From Muribaculaceae bacterium (lineage in GTDB: Bacteria > Bacteroidota > Bacteroidia > Bacteroidales > Muribaculaceae): a stretch of DNA of 41,649 nt. The position numbers and the translations under genes are program-made. Positions within the stretch are counted from its first letter, which is position 1; each line of letters opens with the position of its first letter. The stretch is taken from positions 1-41,649 of the forward strand of contig JAGATX010000031.1 of NCBI GenBank assembly GCA_017621055.1, read 5' to 3'. Below, one piece after another: positions 23,545 through 34,798 of this stretch. The notes under the pieces were generated by a model. That model was given only the letters and a program-made list of their open reading frames with translations, was not told where the DNA came from and did no database searches.

Positions 23545-25512
23545 TCAGTACATCTGATAGTCGAGCGACAGCACCTGGAACTCTGTGCGGCGGTTTATCT
23601 GGTCGGCGGCATCGCGGTCGGCCTCGGGGAGGGTGAGGATGTACTCCTCTGTGAGTACGGTGCCCTCGGGGAACTGCGGATATTCGCGGGCGAGTTTGCG
23701 GGTGATGGTTTTTGGGCGCGACTCGCCGTAGCCCTGGCTCTGAAGGCGGTCGGCGGCGATGCCAACGGAGATAAGATAGTCCACCACAGCCTGGGCGCGG
23801 CGTGCCGACAGGGCTATGTTGTATGCATCGGAACCGTGGCGGTCGGTGTGCGATGCCATCTCGATGGTTACGTTGGGATTTTCGCGGAGCACGGTGGCCA
23901 TCTCGTCGAGGGCGGCCTGCGATTCTGGCCGGAGGGTTGCCTTGTCGTAATCGTAGAATATATTGTCGATTACCTGAGGCTTGTTCACGGCGGCGAGTAT
24001 GAAATCGACGTTGTACTCGGCATCTTCCTCAGCGGCGTCGGAAGTGAATTCCTGGCGTTGGTTGAGATAACCGCGTGCGCCGGCGAGCATGACATAGCTC
24101 ACTCCGCGGTCCAGCGGGAAGGAGAAAGAGCCGTCGGGGCGTGCAAGCTGTTTCTGGTTCGAGCCGTCGTTGCCGACAATGCGTATCACGGCGTTTGGCA
24201 CAGGGTCTTCGTCGCGGTCGAGCACCCAGCCGGTGATGAGTATCTTGAGGTCGGGAAGCTCGAAACTGTATATGTGGTCGTAACCACGGGCATCGCCGCG
24301 GTTAGTGCTGAAAAAGCCGCTCTCACCGTTGCCGAACGTTATGCCGAAGTCGTCGTTGGGCGAGTTCATCGGGGTGCCCATATTTGTCACGCTCCATCCG
24401 CCGCTGGGTGTGAGTTCGGCGCGGAAGAGGTCCAGTCCGCCGTAGCCGGGATGGCCGTTGGAGGCAAAATAGAGCACCGAGTCGGTGCGGACGTAAGGGA
24501 ACATTTCGTCGCCGGGGGTATTGATCCACTCGCCGAGATTTTCCAGCGAGCCTCCGCGCTCCTGCAGGTTTATTCGCCATATGTCGCGGCCGCCGCTGCC
24601 TCCGGGCATGTCGGAACTGAAATAGAGCCATTGACCGTCGGGCGATACGGCAGGATGGGCGTAGCTCGACAGGGTGTCGGCCGTGATTTCAAATTTCACG
24701 GGAGCGCTCCATGTGGCGTCGCCGCGCTGGGAGGTGAATATTTCCACACCGGTGTTTGCCGCCGGCTCGCGGCGCGCACGACTGAGATACATGGTGCGGC
24801 CGTCGGGCGTGAAGGAGGGAGTACCCTCGTCGGCGTCGGTATTGAGTTCGCCGCCGGCGGGTTCGGGGCGTTTCCATCGTCCCTGTTCGTCGAGGGTGGC
24901 GAACCATATGTCGCCTTTCTTTATGCCGGTTATCTCGGAGCGGCGTTCGCCGGTGACTTTTTCGTTGGTGGTGGTGAAATAGAGGATGTTGCCGCCGTCG
25001 GCGAGCATGGGCGAATAGTCGGCGCGCCGTGAATTGAAAAGTTTGGCGGGACGGACCACGTAGCGGGTGGCGCCTTCGCGGGCTGCTGCCGTGCGTGCGC
25101 CGCTGAGGCCGTTGAGGGCGAGCTCGTCGCCGGGGCGCCATTCCAGATACTGGCCGAAACTCGTTATCGCGGCATTGGGGTTGCCGGATGCTGCCTGCAT
25201 CTGTGCCAGCCGGAGGTAGACGGTGCTGTCTGCGTAGCCATAGCGCACGGCGTTCTGGTATGCGGCGGCCGCGCGCGCATATTGGTTGAGGCGCCTGTGG
25301 CATTCGGCCATTTTGAATGCCACTTCGCCGCGCAGGGGGCGCTCTTCGCGTTTTGTGAGCTTATTGTAGACTTTGCGGTAAGTCTTTGCGGCGTCGAAGT
25401 ATTCGCCGCGTGCCATCTGCTCGTCGGCAACGGAGAGCTTGGCTCCGCGGCAGCCGCTGAGCATCAGCACAATAGTTGCAAAGAATATTATGATTTTGAT
25501 GTTCTTCATCAC
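23545..25512 (-). CDS. PorE-like lipoprotein: TPR, beta-propeller, carboxypeptidase-regulatory and OmpA domains
   Basis: A 655-residue envelope lipoprotein. The signal peptide ends in LSGC (Cys21). TPR-like helices fill about 25-140, PD40/beta-propeller repeats about 160-410 (SPMLADGGNILYFTT, TPSFTPDGRTMYLSR, HPAVSPDGQWLYFSS, YFASNGHPGYGGLDLF), a carboxypeptidase-regulatory-like domain about 420-500, and a C-terminal OmpA domain about 515-650 with SHTDRHG and NIALSARRAQAVVDYL, which should bind peptidoglycan. This order matches PorE of the type IX secretion system of Porphyromonas gingivalis, but proteins of the same build also occur in Bacteroidales without a known T9SS. It starts 76 bases after recG, so it may have its own promoter, and ends four bases before the GSCFA gene. 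Confidence 0.88.
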   Translation of the reverse strand: MMKNIKIIIFFATIVLMLSGCRGAKLSVADEQMARGEYFDAAKTYRKVYNKLTKREERPLRGEVAFKMAECHRRLNQYARAAAAYQNAVRYGYADSTVYLRLAQMQAASGNPNAAITSFGQYLEWRPGDELALNGLSGARTAAAREGATRYVVRPAKLFNSRRADYSPMLADGGNILYFTTTNEKVTGERRSEITGIKKGDIWFATLDEQGRWKRPEPAGGELNTDADEGTPSFTPDGRTMYLSRARREPAANTGVEIFTSQRGDATWSAPVKFEITADTLSSYAHPAVSPDGQWLYFSSDMPGGSGGRDIWRINLQERGGSLENLGEWINTPGDEMFPYVRTDSVLYFASNGHPGYGGLDLFRAELTPSGGWSVTNMGTPMNSPNDDFGITFGNGESGFFSTNRGDARGYDHIYSFELPDLKILITGWVLDRDEDPVPNAVIRIVGNDGSNQKQLARPDGSFSFPLDRGVSYVMLAGARGYLNQRQEFTSDAAEEDAEYNVDFILAAVNKPQVIDNIFYDYDKATLRPESQAALDEMATVLRENPNVTIEMASHTDRHGSDAYNIALSARRAQAVVDYLISVGIAADRLQSQGYGESRPKTITRKLAREYPQFPEGTVLTEEYILTLPEADRDAADQINRRTEFQVLSLDYQMY

Positions 25513-25588
25513 GCGATATGTTTTATTGGGGAAGAGGCTCTTAGTATATATAACGCTGCAGACGTGCTGTTATTGTTAAAGGGGATTG

Positions 25589-27697
<2,109 letters not shown>

Positions 27698-27699
27698 GG

Positions 27700-28425
27700 T
27701 CAGAGGTCCGGCCGGTCAAGGTAGAATTCCGCCAGGGCGAGGTCGCCGGGATTGGTAATCTTTATGTTGCGGCGTTTGCCGGGCACCAGAGTGGTGTGTA
27801 TGTCCGGGGAGTAGCGCATCATTACCGAAAGGTCGTCCGTTACCGGAAGAGGTTTCGGATCGTTGTGGTAACGTTCGAAGGCCTCGAGCAGCGAGACGCC
27901 ACGGAACACCTGGGGCGTCTGAACTGTGCGCACCATATTTCGGGGCATACTGGCAATACATTCGTCTCTGAGATACAGCACCGAGTCTGTGATTTCCAAC
28001 GCAGGTACGGCGTTACTGCCGTCGGCGGCCGCGCCGGCGAGTTCCCGCAGGGTGTCGGCATCGATGAGCGGTCGGGCACCGTCGTGAATCATCACCGTGG
28101 AGCCTCCGAAGGCCGGCAGGGCAGAGGCATGGCGCAGGGCGCGCATCACGCTGTCGTGACGCGTGTCGCCGCCTTCGACAACCGCGTGCTCAGGCACTTC
28201 GGGGTGTGCGGCGCAGTACTTTTGCCAGCGTTCCCTGCCGTCGGCCGACAATACTATTATCAGCCGGCAGTCCGGAAATACTTCCCTGAAGATAAAAGCG
28301 CTTCGGGCCAATACGGGCTTACCCCTGAGTTCGAGAAACTGCTTGGGAACGTCGCCGCCGAAGCGGCTGCCGCTGCCGGCAGCCACCACGATGGCTATGA
28401 TATTTGAGTCGGCGCCCTTTACCAT
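27700..28425 (-). CDS. ispD: 2-C-methyl-D-erythritol 4-phosphate cytidylyltransferase (IspD)
   Basis: A 241-residue enzyme that activates MEP with CTP in the non-mevalonate isoprenoid pathway. The nucleotide-binding signature [19 protein letters not shown] (about 14-32), [15 protein letters not shown], the [11 protein letters not shown] segment and [11 protein letters not shown] are all family hallmarks. The length is slightly above the usual 225-235 residues. It overlaps the glyA stop by seven bases and is followed two bases later by recG. Isoprenoid precursors feed undecaprenyl phosphate, linking it loosely to uppP in the other operon. Confidence 0.96.
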   Translation of the reverse strand: MVKGADSNIIAIVVAAGSGSRFGGDVPKQFLELRGKPVLARSAFIFREVFPDCRLIIVLSADGRERWQKYCAAHPEVPEHAVVEGGDTRHDSVMRALRHASALPAFGGSTVMIHDGARPLIDADTLRELAGAAADGSNAVPALEITDSVLYLRDECIASMPRNMVRTVQTPQVFRGVSLLEAFERYHNDPKPLPVTDDLSVMMRYSPDIHTTLVPGKRRNIKITNPGDLALAEFYLDRPDL

Positions 28426-29693
28426 GCGAAGATAGGCCGCTCGCTCATCATGGCGTTGACTTTTTCGCGCACGGCGACTATGGTTTTGCCGTTTTCGGGG
28501 TCGGAGAGCACGGTGTCGATCATCTCCACGATGTCGCCCATCATGTCGGGAGTGAGGCCGCGGGTAGTGATTGCCGGTGTTCCCAGACGTATGCCCGAGG
28601 TCTGGAACGGCGAGCGGCTGTCGAACGGCACCATGTTTTTGTTGGCTGTTATGTCGGCGTCGACAAGCACTTTCTCGGCCACTTTGCCGGTGAGGTCCGG
28701 GAACTTTGTGCGCAGGTCGACGAGTATGCAGTGGTTGTCGGTGCCTCCCGATACTATTTTATAGCCTTTGTCGGCAAGCGCGTCGGCCATGGCGGCGGCG
28801 TTGGCCTTCACCTGTTTCTGATAGTCGACGAAGGCGGGCTGCAGGGCCTCGTGGAAAGCCACGGCCTTGGCGGCGATGACGTGTTCGAGGGGACCGCCCT
28901 GCACACCGGGGAACACCGCCGAATCGAGGAGCGACGACATTTTGCGCACCGCACCTTTAGGCGTGGTCTTGCCCCATGGGTTGTCGAAGTCCTTGCCCAT
29001 GAGGATAATACCTCCGCGGGGCCCGCGAAGGGTCTTGTGAGTTGTGGAGGTCACTATGTGGGCATACTTCACGGGATTGTCGAGCAGGCCGGCGGCGATA
29101 AGTCCTGCGGGGTGGGCCATGTCGACCATGAAAATGGCGCCTATGGCATCGGCAACAGCACGCATGCGCGCATAGTCCCATTCGCGTGAGTACGCACTGG
29201 CACCGCCGATAATGAGTCTGGGGCGCTCTTCAAGACATTTTTTCTCAAAGGCGTCGTAGTCTATGCGCCCCGTTTCGGCATCCACATTATAGTCGAGAGC
29301 ATGGAATACCAGACCCGAGAAATTCACGGGGCTGCCGTGGCTCAGATGACCGCCGTGGCTCAGGTTGAGGCCGATGAACTTGTCGCCCGGCTTGAGGCAG
29401 GCCATGAATACGGCCATATTCGCCTGTGCTCCCGAATGAGGCTGCACGTTGGCATATTCGGCGCCGTAGATAGCCTTTATGCGCTCTATGGCGAGGTCCT
29501 CTATCTGGTCGACTACGCCGCAGCCACCGTAGTAGCGGTGTCCGGGGTACCCTTCGGCGTATTTGTTGGTGAGACACGAGCCCATGGCCCGCATAACTTC
29601 ATCGCTCACGTAGTTTTCGGAGGCTATTAGCTCAATGCCGTCCTTCTGGCGGCGATGCTCGGCGTTGATAAGGTCGAAAATGGTGCTGTCCAT
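28419..29693 (-). CDS. glyA: Serine hydroxymethyltransferase
   Basis: A 424-residue PLP enzyme that interconverts serine plus tetrahydrofolate and glycine plus 5,10-methylene-tetrahydrofolate. The PLP Lys is Lys220 in [14 protein letters not shown]; the N-terminal [12 protein letters not shown] and [13 protein letters not shown] segments are canonical. The ATG at 29693 ([19 protein letters not shown]) is preferred because homologues begin there; an in-frame ATG at 29726 would add 11 residues. It follows the flavin-reductase-like gene by about 52 bases and overlaps ispD by seven. It ties folate supply (folE is elsewhere in the window) to one-carbon metabolism. Confidence 0.97.
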   Translation of the reverse strand: MDSTIFDLINAEHRRQKDGIELIASENYVSDEVMRAMGSCLTNKYAEGYPGHRYYGGCGVVDQIEDLAIERIKAIYGAEYANVQPHSGAQANMAVFMACLKPGDKFIGLNLSHGGHLSHGSPVNFSGLVFHALDYNVDAETGRIDYDAFEKKCLEERPRLIIGGASAYSREWDYARMRAVADAIGAIFMVDMAHPAGLIAAGLLDNPVKYAHIVTSTTHKTLRGPRGGIILMGKDFDNPWGKTTPKGAVRKMSSLLDSAVFPGVQGGPLEHVIAAKAVAFHEALQPAFVDYQKQVKANAAAMADALADKGYKIVSGGTDNHCILVDLRTKFPDLTGKVAEKVLVDADITANKNMVPFDSRSPFQTSGIRLGTPAITTRGLTPDMMGDIVEMIDTVLSDPENGKTIVAVREKVNAMMSERPIFAW

Positions 29694-29745
29694 AGCTTTA
29701 TGTGATATTTTCGGGCGTCGGTCCATGACCGGGCGAACCCTGTTG

Positions 29746-30309
29746 TTATTTTTTCTTTTTTACGGAGAAGCCGAAAGAGCCCAGAGGGCGTCCCTGACAG
29801 AAGTACTGACCATGGCTATAGTTCATCAGCCCGGCCTTTTCGAGATGGAAACGTCCGGTAGAGGCATCCTTCAGGGAGGTGTCGACAATAACGTTCACCA
29901 CTTCGGCCACGAACATATTGTGGGTGCCTAACGGAGTTTCCGAGCGCACCTTGCACTCAAGCGATACGGGCGACTCGGCGACGGCGGGGCACACCACGGC
30001 CACACCCGGCAGACGTGTGAGCCCAGCCTCCTTCCACTTGTCCATATCGGCGCCGGAGCGCACGCCGCAGAAGTCGGTTGCACGCGCCATGGCAGCGGTG
30101 GTGAGGTTTACGGTGAATTCGCCACTGTCCCGGATGAGGGAATATGAAAAGCGCTCGGGACGCACGGAAATGAAAAGCATGGGAGGGTCGGAGCATACGG
30201 TACCCGTCCACGCCACCGTCAGAAGGTTGTCGCGACCGCCATGGGCGCAGCTCACCAGCACGGCGGGCAGCGGGTAGAGCATGTTGCCGGGCTTCCAGTT
30301 CTCTTTCAT
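29746..30309 (-). CDS. Flavin reductase-like (FMN-binding split-barrel) protein
   Basis: A 187-residue protein of the flavin-reductase family. The opening [32 protein letters not shown] and [28 protein letters not shown] are the characteristic FMN-binding segments. SLECKV and HNMFVAEVV complete the split barrel. It probably binds FMN; the partner is unknown. It ends in a lysine run (VKKKK). Its start overlaps the pyrI stop as ATGA. The Cys in TDFCGVRSG is shared with many Bacteroidetes and archaeal homologues. Confidence 0.9.
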   Translation of the reverse strand: MKENWKPGNMLYPLPAVLVSCAHGGRDNLLTVAWTGTVCSDPPMLFISVRPERFSYSLIRDSGEFTVNLTTAAMARATDFCGVRSGADMDKWKEAGLTRLPGVAVVCPAVAESPVSLECKVRSETPLGTHNMFVAEVVNVIVDTSLKDASTGRFHLEKAGLMNYSHGQYFCQGRPLGSFGFSVKKKK

Positions 30310-30767
30310 ATTATTTCGGCATCCTTACCGGCGACGGTACGCCGGCAGTAGTGGCAGCGCAGTGTCACCTCTGGGCTGTCGGAGGCCTCGAAGCGTGTGC
30401 GCATAGGTTCGTTATTGCTTATGCACTTGGGATTAGGGCACTTTACTATACCCTCGATGACGGCAGGCAGGGATACGCGGCGTTTTTCCACCACCTCGTA
30501 GTTGCGGATGGTGTTCACCACGGCAGTGGGCGCTATCACGGCGATGCGGTTGAAGACATCGTCGGTAAAGAAAGTGTCGGCGATCTTTATTATGCCTTTT
30601 GTGCCGAGGTGGCCGCTGGCAAGGTTGTTGCCGATTGTCAGGCTCTTGGAGGTGTTCTCCAGACCGAGAATGCGCACGGCTTTGAAGAGAGCGGCAGCTG
30701 GGATGTGGTCTATCACGGTGCCGTCGCGCAGGGCCGCCACGGCCAGATGTTTCTTGTCAGTGCTCAT
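30306..30767 (-). CDS. pyrI: Aspartate carbamoyltransferase regulatory subunit (PyrI)
   Basis: A 153-residue regulatory chain that binds nucleotides and transmits allosteric control to PyrB. The ATG at 30767 ([13 protein letters not shown]) is the natural start; longer in-frame versions run into pyrB. The N-terminal nucleotide domain includes [20 protein letters not shown]. The C-terminal zinc domain has four Cys ligands: Cys110 and Cys115 (CPNPKC) and Cys138 and Cys141 (CHYC). The start overlaps the pyrB end by 11 bases, so translation is coupled and stoichiometry is likely fixed. Confidence 0.97.
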   Translation of the reverse strand: MSTDKKHLAVAALRDGTVIDHIPAAALFKAVRILGLENTSKSLTIGNNLASGHLGTKGIIKIADTFFTDDVFNRIAVIAPTAVVNTIRNYEVVEKRRVSLPAVIEGIVKCPNPKCISNNEPMRTRFEASDSPEVTLRCHYCRRTVAGKDAEII

Positions 30768-31686
30768 CGTGGGGTAGTTCAATGTTGAGTGCGGACGTGA
30801 TAATGGCCTGACGGGCATACACGCCGTTGCGTGCCTGCTCGAAGTAATAAGCCTTGGGATTGTCGTCGACGTCGAGGGCTATCTCATTGATTCGCGGCAG
30901 CGGGTGAAGCACCCGCAGTGTAGGTTTCGACTCGGCGAGCATGTCGTTGCGCAGGGTGTATAGGTTCTTCACGCGCTCGTACTCCATGGCATCGGTAAAA
31001 CGCTCGCGCTGAACGCGCGTCATGTACAGGATGTCCGAGGCATTGATTGCGTCGGCGCCGAAGTCGCTGCGTTCCTCATACTCGATACCGTTGTCGCGGC
31101 ATAGTTGCAGATATTGTTCGGGCATGCGCAGTTCCGGCGACGAGATGAAGATGAACCGGGGATTGTAGAACCTCAGCGCCTGGACAAGGCTGTGGACGGT
31201 GCGTCCGTATTTGAGGTCGCCCACCATCGCCACTGTCAGATTGTCGAGGCGTCCCTGCGTCTTGCGGATGGAATAGAGGTCGAGGAGTGTCTGCGACGGA
31301 TGCTGGTTGGCGCCGTCGCCGGCGTTGACAACAGGGATGTCGGTCACTTCGGTGGCATAGCGGGCGGCACCCTCCAGATGGTGGCGCATGACTATGAGGT
31401 CGGCATAGTTGGCCACCATCTTGATGGTGTCCTTGAGGGTTTCGCCCTTGGATGTGCTGCTGGTGGCGGCGTCGCTGAAGCCTATGATGCGGCCGCCCAG
31501 CCGGTTTACGGCGGTTTCGAAACTCAGGCGCGTGCGTGTGGAGGGCTCGAAGAAGAGCGTTGCCACAAGTTTACCCTCGAGCAGCCGGCTGTCCGGATGA
31601 GCCTCGAAGAAAGCGGCGCGATCAAGGAGCGCCTCGATCTGCGGGCGCCCTATATCCTCGATGGATACAAAACTGCGACTGTTCAT
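30757..31686 (-). CDS. pyrB: Aspartate carbamoyltransferase catalytic subunit (PyrB)
   Basis: A 309-residue enzyme catalysing carbamoyl phosphate plus aspartate to carbamoyl aspartate, the committed step of pyrimidine synthesis. The carbamoyl-phosphate loop [13 protein letters not shown] (about 49-61), the SKGETLKDT loop (about 80-88), [24 protein letters not shown] and HPLPRINEI are all present. The ATG at 31686 is chosen since it overlaps the META gene stop as ATGA and begins right before [12 protein letters not shown]; the longer in-frame ATG at 31827 lies inside the META gene. It makes the PyrB-PyrI holoenzyme with the next gene. Confidence 0.97.
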   Translation of the reverse strand: MNSRSFVSIEDIGRPQIEALLDRAAFFEAHPDSRLLEGKLVATLFFEPSTRTRLSFETAVNRLGGRIIGFSDAATSSTSKGETLKDTIKMVANYADLIVMRHHLEGAARYATEVTDIPVVNAGDGANQHPSQTLLDLYSIRKTQGRLDNLTVAMVGDLKYGRTVHSLVQALRFYNPRFIFISSPELRMPEQYLQLCRDNGIEYEERSDFGADAINASDILYMTRVQRERFTDAMEYERVKNLYTLRNDMLAESKPTLRVLHPLPRINEIALDVDDNPKAYYFEQARNGVYARQAIITSALNIELPHDEH

Positions 31687-32150
31687 TTGTCGCCGCACAC
31701 TTTCACCAGGGTTACGAACGAAGCGGGGTCGGCGGCTGTAAGGGTGAGGGTAGTGTCGGTGGCGGTGAAATTGGTGAGCAGGGGCAGGGCAGCGATGATG
31801 GCCTCTTCGGCGCTCATGTCGTCGCACGCCATTTCAGTGCGGAGCAAGGGGTTGACGGTTATGCTGTCGGGACATGAGGCAACCCAGTTGCCCTCTATGC
31901 TGTTGCAGTTCGTCGATACGTGGAATGTGCTGTCGGTGCCGAATACAATGCGGGTGGTAGCGGGATCGGTGTTGACGGTGTCAGTACCGGCGATGGCAAC
32001 GGCGGTAACAGCCCATTCGCCGGCGAAGGGGCAGCAGGCTTGGGTGCAGGGCGTTTCGGCCTCGGCGGGGACTGTGGTCTCTGTGGTGTTGCTCTTGGAG
32101 CAGGCGCTCATGGCAAGGAGTGCCACGGCGGCGATAGCAAGTTTTTTCAT
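31683..32150 (-). CDS. META-domain (HslJ-like) lipoprotein
   Basis: A 155-residue protein. The signal peptide [18 protein letters not shown] ends in a probable lipid-attachment Cys17. One META domain follows at about 40-150, with [12 protein letters not shown], the [11 protein letters not shown] segment, the RTEMACDD segment and [19 protein letters not shown]. The start at 32150 overlaps the histidine-phosphatase stop as ATGA, and its stop overlaps pyrB in the same way. In-frame extension upstream to 32198 is unlikely. META proteins such as HslJ are linked to envelope or antibiotic stress, but no function is established here. Confidence 0.9.
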   Translation of the reverse strand: MKKLAIAAVALLAMSACSKSNTTETTVPAEAETPCTQACCPFAGEWAVTAVAIAGTDTVNTDPATTRIVFGTDSTFHVSTNCNSIEGNWVASCPDSITVNPLLRTEMACDDMSAEEAIIAALPLLTNFTATDTTLTLTAADPASFVTLVKVCGDK

Positions 32151-33460
32151 CGTTCGGGGTATGCTAAAGAAATTAGATAGGGACGAAGATCGGCCCAACG
32201 GTAATATTTTTCGTGAGAAGGAACGGGGAGCGCCACGTCGCGCTCGTTGAGGTAGACGCGGACGAGGACATCGCCGGCGTCGGGCAACGCCGGATTGCGG
32301 AAAAACACCATCTGCAGGTTCGAGGCCATGGGCGATACCGAATAGTCGGCATAGTCGTCGGCAAGGCGCTCGGGACGTTCGGTATCGCTGTAGCAGCCTT
32401 CGAGGCGAAGGAGTGCCGTCAGTGGTATGATGTTTCCGTCGTGGCCGAAGCGCAGGGTGGCGCCGTGGCCGCCCGTGGCTATGGTGGCGTCGGCATTGTC
32501 GATGATGTGGCGTACAAGGTTGCGGGCATTTGCGGTGTGCAGGCCGTGTGCCGGCGCATACGACGAGTTGCGGGCAAAGAATTTGAAATTGTATACCTGC
32601 CAGATATCGTATAGCTCATCGTTGGTGAAGAGGCCGAGCAGGTTGATGTCGGTTTCCATGTTCTGGAGGTCGACGGCGAGCCAGTAGAGGTCGGTGTAAA
32701 AGCCCTCGCGGTCTACCCAGCGGTCAACGTAGTTGTTGTCGGCGAAAATTGTGCCTATCAGCCGGTCAGGGTTTATGTTGCGGGCCTTGAAGCGGCGATA
32801 GTCCTGATACCACGGGCCGCGTTCGCTGGCGTAAGGTCCGCTTTCGGGACTGTGATAGTTGAGATACACCATGTTGCGCTCCGAACTCTCGCGCGGTATG
32901 TCGAGGCCCGGATAAAGTTCCTTAATACCTTCGAGGAACGCGAACATGGAGTGGGCGCACCGCATCACCGGTGTGGACGCCGCCGTGACGGCGGCGTCGC
33001 CGGCAAAAATCTGCGGATAGGCCATGCCCAGGCGGCGCGCTATGCCGCGTTGCTGACGGCGTCCGAGCGGCGTAAGCTCGCCGCCGCGGCCTCGGGCCTC
33101 CTGCCATATGGTGTCGAGCTGCAGGCGCAGCTGCTCACCGCGGGCCGTGAGGGCGCCGGCTTCGGCGGCATCGGCAAGGCGTTCCATCAGCCGGGTATAG
33201 TCGCCGTCGCTGATGAGATAACGTGAGCCGTGGCGGCCGTAGTGCGATACATAGAAGGGCTCGTAGCCCTCCGGTATGTTTTTGCCATAGTCCGGCGATA
33301 TTTCATCGGTAGGGTATGCATAGTACACGCCACCGGCACGCTCTGCGCGCTCGCGTATGTCGGAGCGGGCATCACGTCCGTAAGCGGTGAGACCTACGCA
33401 CAGCAACAGCACTGCCACCGGCAGCGCTGCTATATGAGTTCTTATTGATTTGAAATGCAT
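32147..33460 (-). CDS. Exported histidine-type phosphatase (possible MINPP/phytase-like)
   Basis: A 437-residue protein of the histidine acid phosphatase branch. The signal peptide is about residues 1-28 (AALPVAVLLLCVGLTAYG). The catalytic RHG motif is at 76-78 in SHYGRHGSRY, with His77 as the phosphorylated residue, and the proton donor HD motif is seen in FGHDGNIIPL near the C-terminus. Length and motifs resemble the MINPP-like phosphatases of Bacteroides that act on inositol phosphates, so phytate or a similar phosphoester is a plausible substrate; this is inferred. It is the first gene of the long minus-strand run and overlaps the META gene by four bases. Confidence 0.88.
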   Translation of the reverse strand: MHFKSIRTHIAALPVAVLLLCVGLTAYGRDARSDIRERAERAGGVYYAYPTDEISPDYGKNIPEGYEPFYVSHYGRHGSRYLISDGDYTRLMERLADAAEAGALTARGEQLRLQLDTIWQEARGRGGELTPLGRRQQRGIARRLGMAYPQIFAGDAAVTAASTPVMRCAHSMFAFLEGIKELYPGLDIPRESSERNMVYLNYHSPESGPYASERGPWYQDYRRFKARNINPDRLIGTIFADNNYVDRWVDREGFYTDLYWLAVDLQNMETDINLLGLFTNDELYDIWQVYNFKFFARNSSYAPAHGLHTANARNLVRHIIDNADATIATGGHGATLRFGHDGNIIPLTALLRLEGCYSDTERPERLADDYADYSVSPMASNLQMVFFRNPALPDAGDVLVRVYLNERDVALPVPSHEKYYRWADLRPYLISLAYPER

Positions 33461-33499
33461 TTATGCGATGATTGATTGGTAAACCTATGGATACTGGCA

Positions 33500-33778
33500 C
33501 TATTTCTTTCGTTTGAACAGCGGGGCGGCCAGCCGGAAGAGCCTGATGGCCATGAATGCATACTCCGCGAACGAAAAAGCGCCGGCGAGGCGGGAAAGCA
33601 CTCCCGAACCTCCGAAAAACGGCAACTTCTGGCGAGCGCCCTCGATGGCGATATTCATTTTGTACTTCTGTATTTCCATCCGGGCCTGGACCAGAGTGCG
33701 CCGCATCTGGATCTCGCGCAGCGTCATGCCCTGCCAGTTGCTGGGCGGCAATTCAGGATATGGGGGCAGGTTTATCAT
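33500..33778 (-). CDS. Small conserved hypothetical protein of the holin/YtxH cluster
   Basis: A 92-residue protein. The N-terminal half is hydrophilic with a basic amphipathic helix (WQGMTLREIQMRRTLVQARMEIQ). The C-terminal half has a hydrophobic stretch (VLSRLAGAFSFAEYAFMAIRLF) and ends in FKRKK. It overlaps the holin-like gene upstream by 26 bases, so it is likely translated with it. I recognise no domain; it appears to be a membrane-associated partner of the holin-like and YtxH-like proteins. Confidence 0.75.
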   Translation of the reverse strand: MINLPPYPELPPSNWQGMTLREIQMRRTLVQARMEIQKYKMNIAIEGARQKLPFFGGSGVLSRLAGAFSFAEYAFMAIRLFRLAAPLFKRKK

Positions 33779-34139
33779 TGTTTTTATCGCTTTCCGGAGG
33801 TGTTACAATAAGACGGCTGATAAAGCGTGCTATGGGGTCGACGAACAGTACTCTCTTTGCCGCTAATATGATGATGAGCACAAGGGCATAGAAGCCGGCG
33901 ACGATGAGAAACGCCCACCGCGGACCTATGACCTGGGAGAGGAACATGCTTGCGCTCAGTGAAATGAACACCATCGCCACAGTGCTGACAATCACTACGG
34001 CGGCAACAAAGGCAATGGAGGCCACCAGGCGCGTGACCTTTTCGGCAACGCTCAGGCGGGTGTCCTCGATAAGAAGGCTCACATAGCGGCTTATTATCGC
34101 CGGCAGCGAGCGGCCCTGGTCGGGTGCGGGGTCAGTCAT
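33753..34139 (-). CDS. Phage-holin-like (Phage_holin_3_6 type) membrane protein
   Basis: A 128-residue protein. A cytoplasmic N-terminus (ISRYVSLLIEDTRLSVAEKVTRLVA, about 15-39) is followed by two membrane segments (about 40-67, SIAFVAAVVIVSTVAMVFISLSA, and about 75-95, WAFLIVAGFYALVLIIIL) and a polar tail ending in a Lys/Asp-rich stretch. This is the pattern of the so-called holin superfamily found in many free-living bacteria, where it is not lytic. Together with YtxH neighbours it is commonly seen in stress-responsive envelope clusters. No lysin or phage gene is nearby, so a prophage origin is unlikely. Confidence 0.85.
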   Translation of the reverse strand: MTDPAPDQGRSLPAIISRYVSLLIEDTRLSVAEKVTRLVASIAFVAAVVIVSTVAMVFISLSASMFLSQVIGPRWAFLIVAGFYALVLIIILAAKRVLFVDPIARFISRLIVTPPESDKNNDKPAPIS

Positions 34140-34163
34140 GTGCAGTAGGTGATGAATATCTGT

Positions 34164-34196
34164 CAGGCCGGAAGCTGATGTGGCGCTTCCGGCCTG
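34164..34196. terminator. Perfect 12-bp hairpin between the YtxH-like and holin-like genes
   Basis: CAGGCCGGAAGC (34164-34175) pairs with GCTTCCGGCCTG (34185-34196) around a nine-base loop. It lies between two minus-strand genes 70 bases apart and has no U tract on either side. It could be a partial terminator or an mRNA-processing or stability element that sets different levels for the two genes. Confidence 0.6.
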
Positions 34197-34209
34197 AGGA
34201 CGAGTTATG

Positions 34210-34410
34210 TTATTTCAGTTTTTTGTTCTGCTCCACTTCGGTAGCAATCATCTCCACGAGGTCATCCATATCGTCGGCGGCGATAAGGCCCTTGCGCTGG
34301 AGGATGACTTTGATGCGGGCGCGCAGATCCTCGCCCGTGGTGGGGGTGAGCAGGGCTGTGGCTACGGCTCCTACGGCGGCGCCGGCCAGGAATGTGAGTA
34401 ATCCTTTCAT
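34210..34410 (-). CDS. YtxH-like small membrane protein (copy 2)
   Basis: A 66-residue protein. One N-terminal membrane segment (LLTFLAGAAVGAVATALLTP, about 4-23) precedes a TPTTGEDLRARI turn, the YtxH motif (PxxGxxxR), and then a charged helix. It is short but normal for the family. It starts 23 bases after the upstream YtxH-like gene ends. Such proteins often respond to stress or salt; the function here is unknown. Confidence 0.82.
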   Translation of the reverse strand: MKGLLTFLAGAAVGAVATALLTPTTGEDLRARIKVILQRKGLIAADDMDDLVEMIATEVEQNKKLK

Positions 34411-34433
34411 AACGGTAGTGATGAGGAGGTTAG

Positions 34434-34637
34434 TTATTTCACTTCTTTGATCTCTTCGGCAATCTGGTCGGCAAGCGATTCCAGCTCCTGGCCTTTGATG
34501 CCCGGAACATGGGCCTTGATGAAATCCTTGATGGTTTCGCGGGTTTCGCTGCCTTTGGCGGGCGCGAACAGAAGAGCGGCGGCTGCGCCTACGAGAGCGC
34601 CGCCAAGAGCGGCTACAACAATGGGAAGTGCTTTCAT
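34434..34637 (-). CDS. YtxH-like small membrane protein (copy 1)
   Basis: A 67-residue protein and a paralogue of the next gene. The N-terminal membrane segment is Gly/Ala-rich (VVAALGGALVGAAAALLFAP), the YtxH motif is APAKGSETRETI (about 26-37), and a helical charged tail ending in EEIKEVK follows. First gene of the small-protein cluster; the 160 bases upstream (34638-34798) hold no further gene. Confidence 0.85.
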   Translation of the reverse strand: MKALPIVVAALGGALVGAAAALLFAPAKGSETRETIKDFIKAHVPGIKGQELESLADQIAEEIKEVK

Positions 34638-34798
34638 TGCAATCTGTCGGGTTTAATATGTTAAATATTTATCTTTTATCAAACTTAACGTCGCAGCCGG
34701 CGCTTTTGTTCTCAAACTTATGCGCAAATCTACAAATTATTTCCCATACGGGCAAATAATTTTTGCGAAGTTCACGCAGGTGCCGGCTGCCTGTTATT

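Noticed and set aside
23353-25032. Plus-strand open frame opposite the GSCFA and OmpA genes
   Set aside because: The OmpA lipoprotein on the minus strand has a full set of domains; the opposite frame is Gly/Val/Ala-rich with no motif.
30768-30818. Longer N-terminus for PyrI
   Set aside because: The extra codons lie within the pyrB gene and do not match the family start, which is MSTDKKHL at 30767.
33753-34139. Prophage lysis cassette suggested by the holin-like gene
   Set aside because: No endolysin, spanin or structural phage gene is adjacent; neighbours are YtxH and PepSY-type envelope genes, so the holin name is only a family label.
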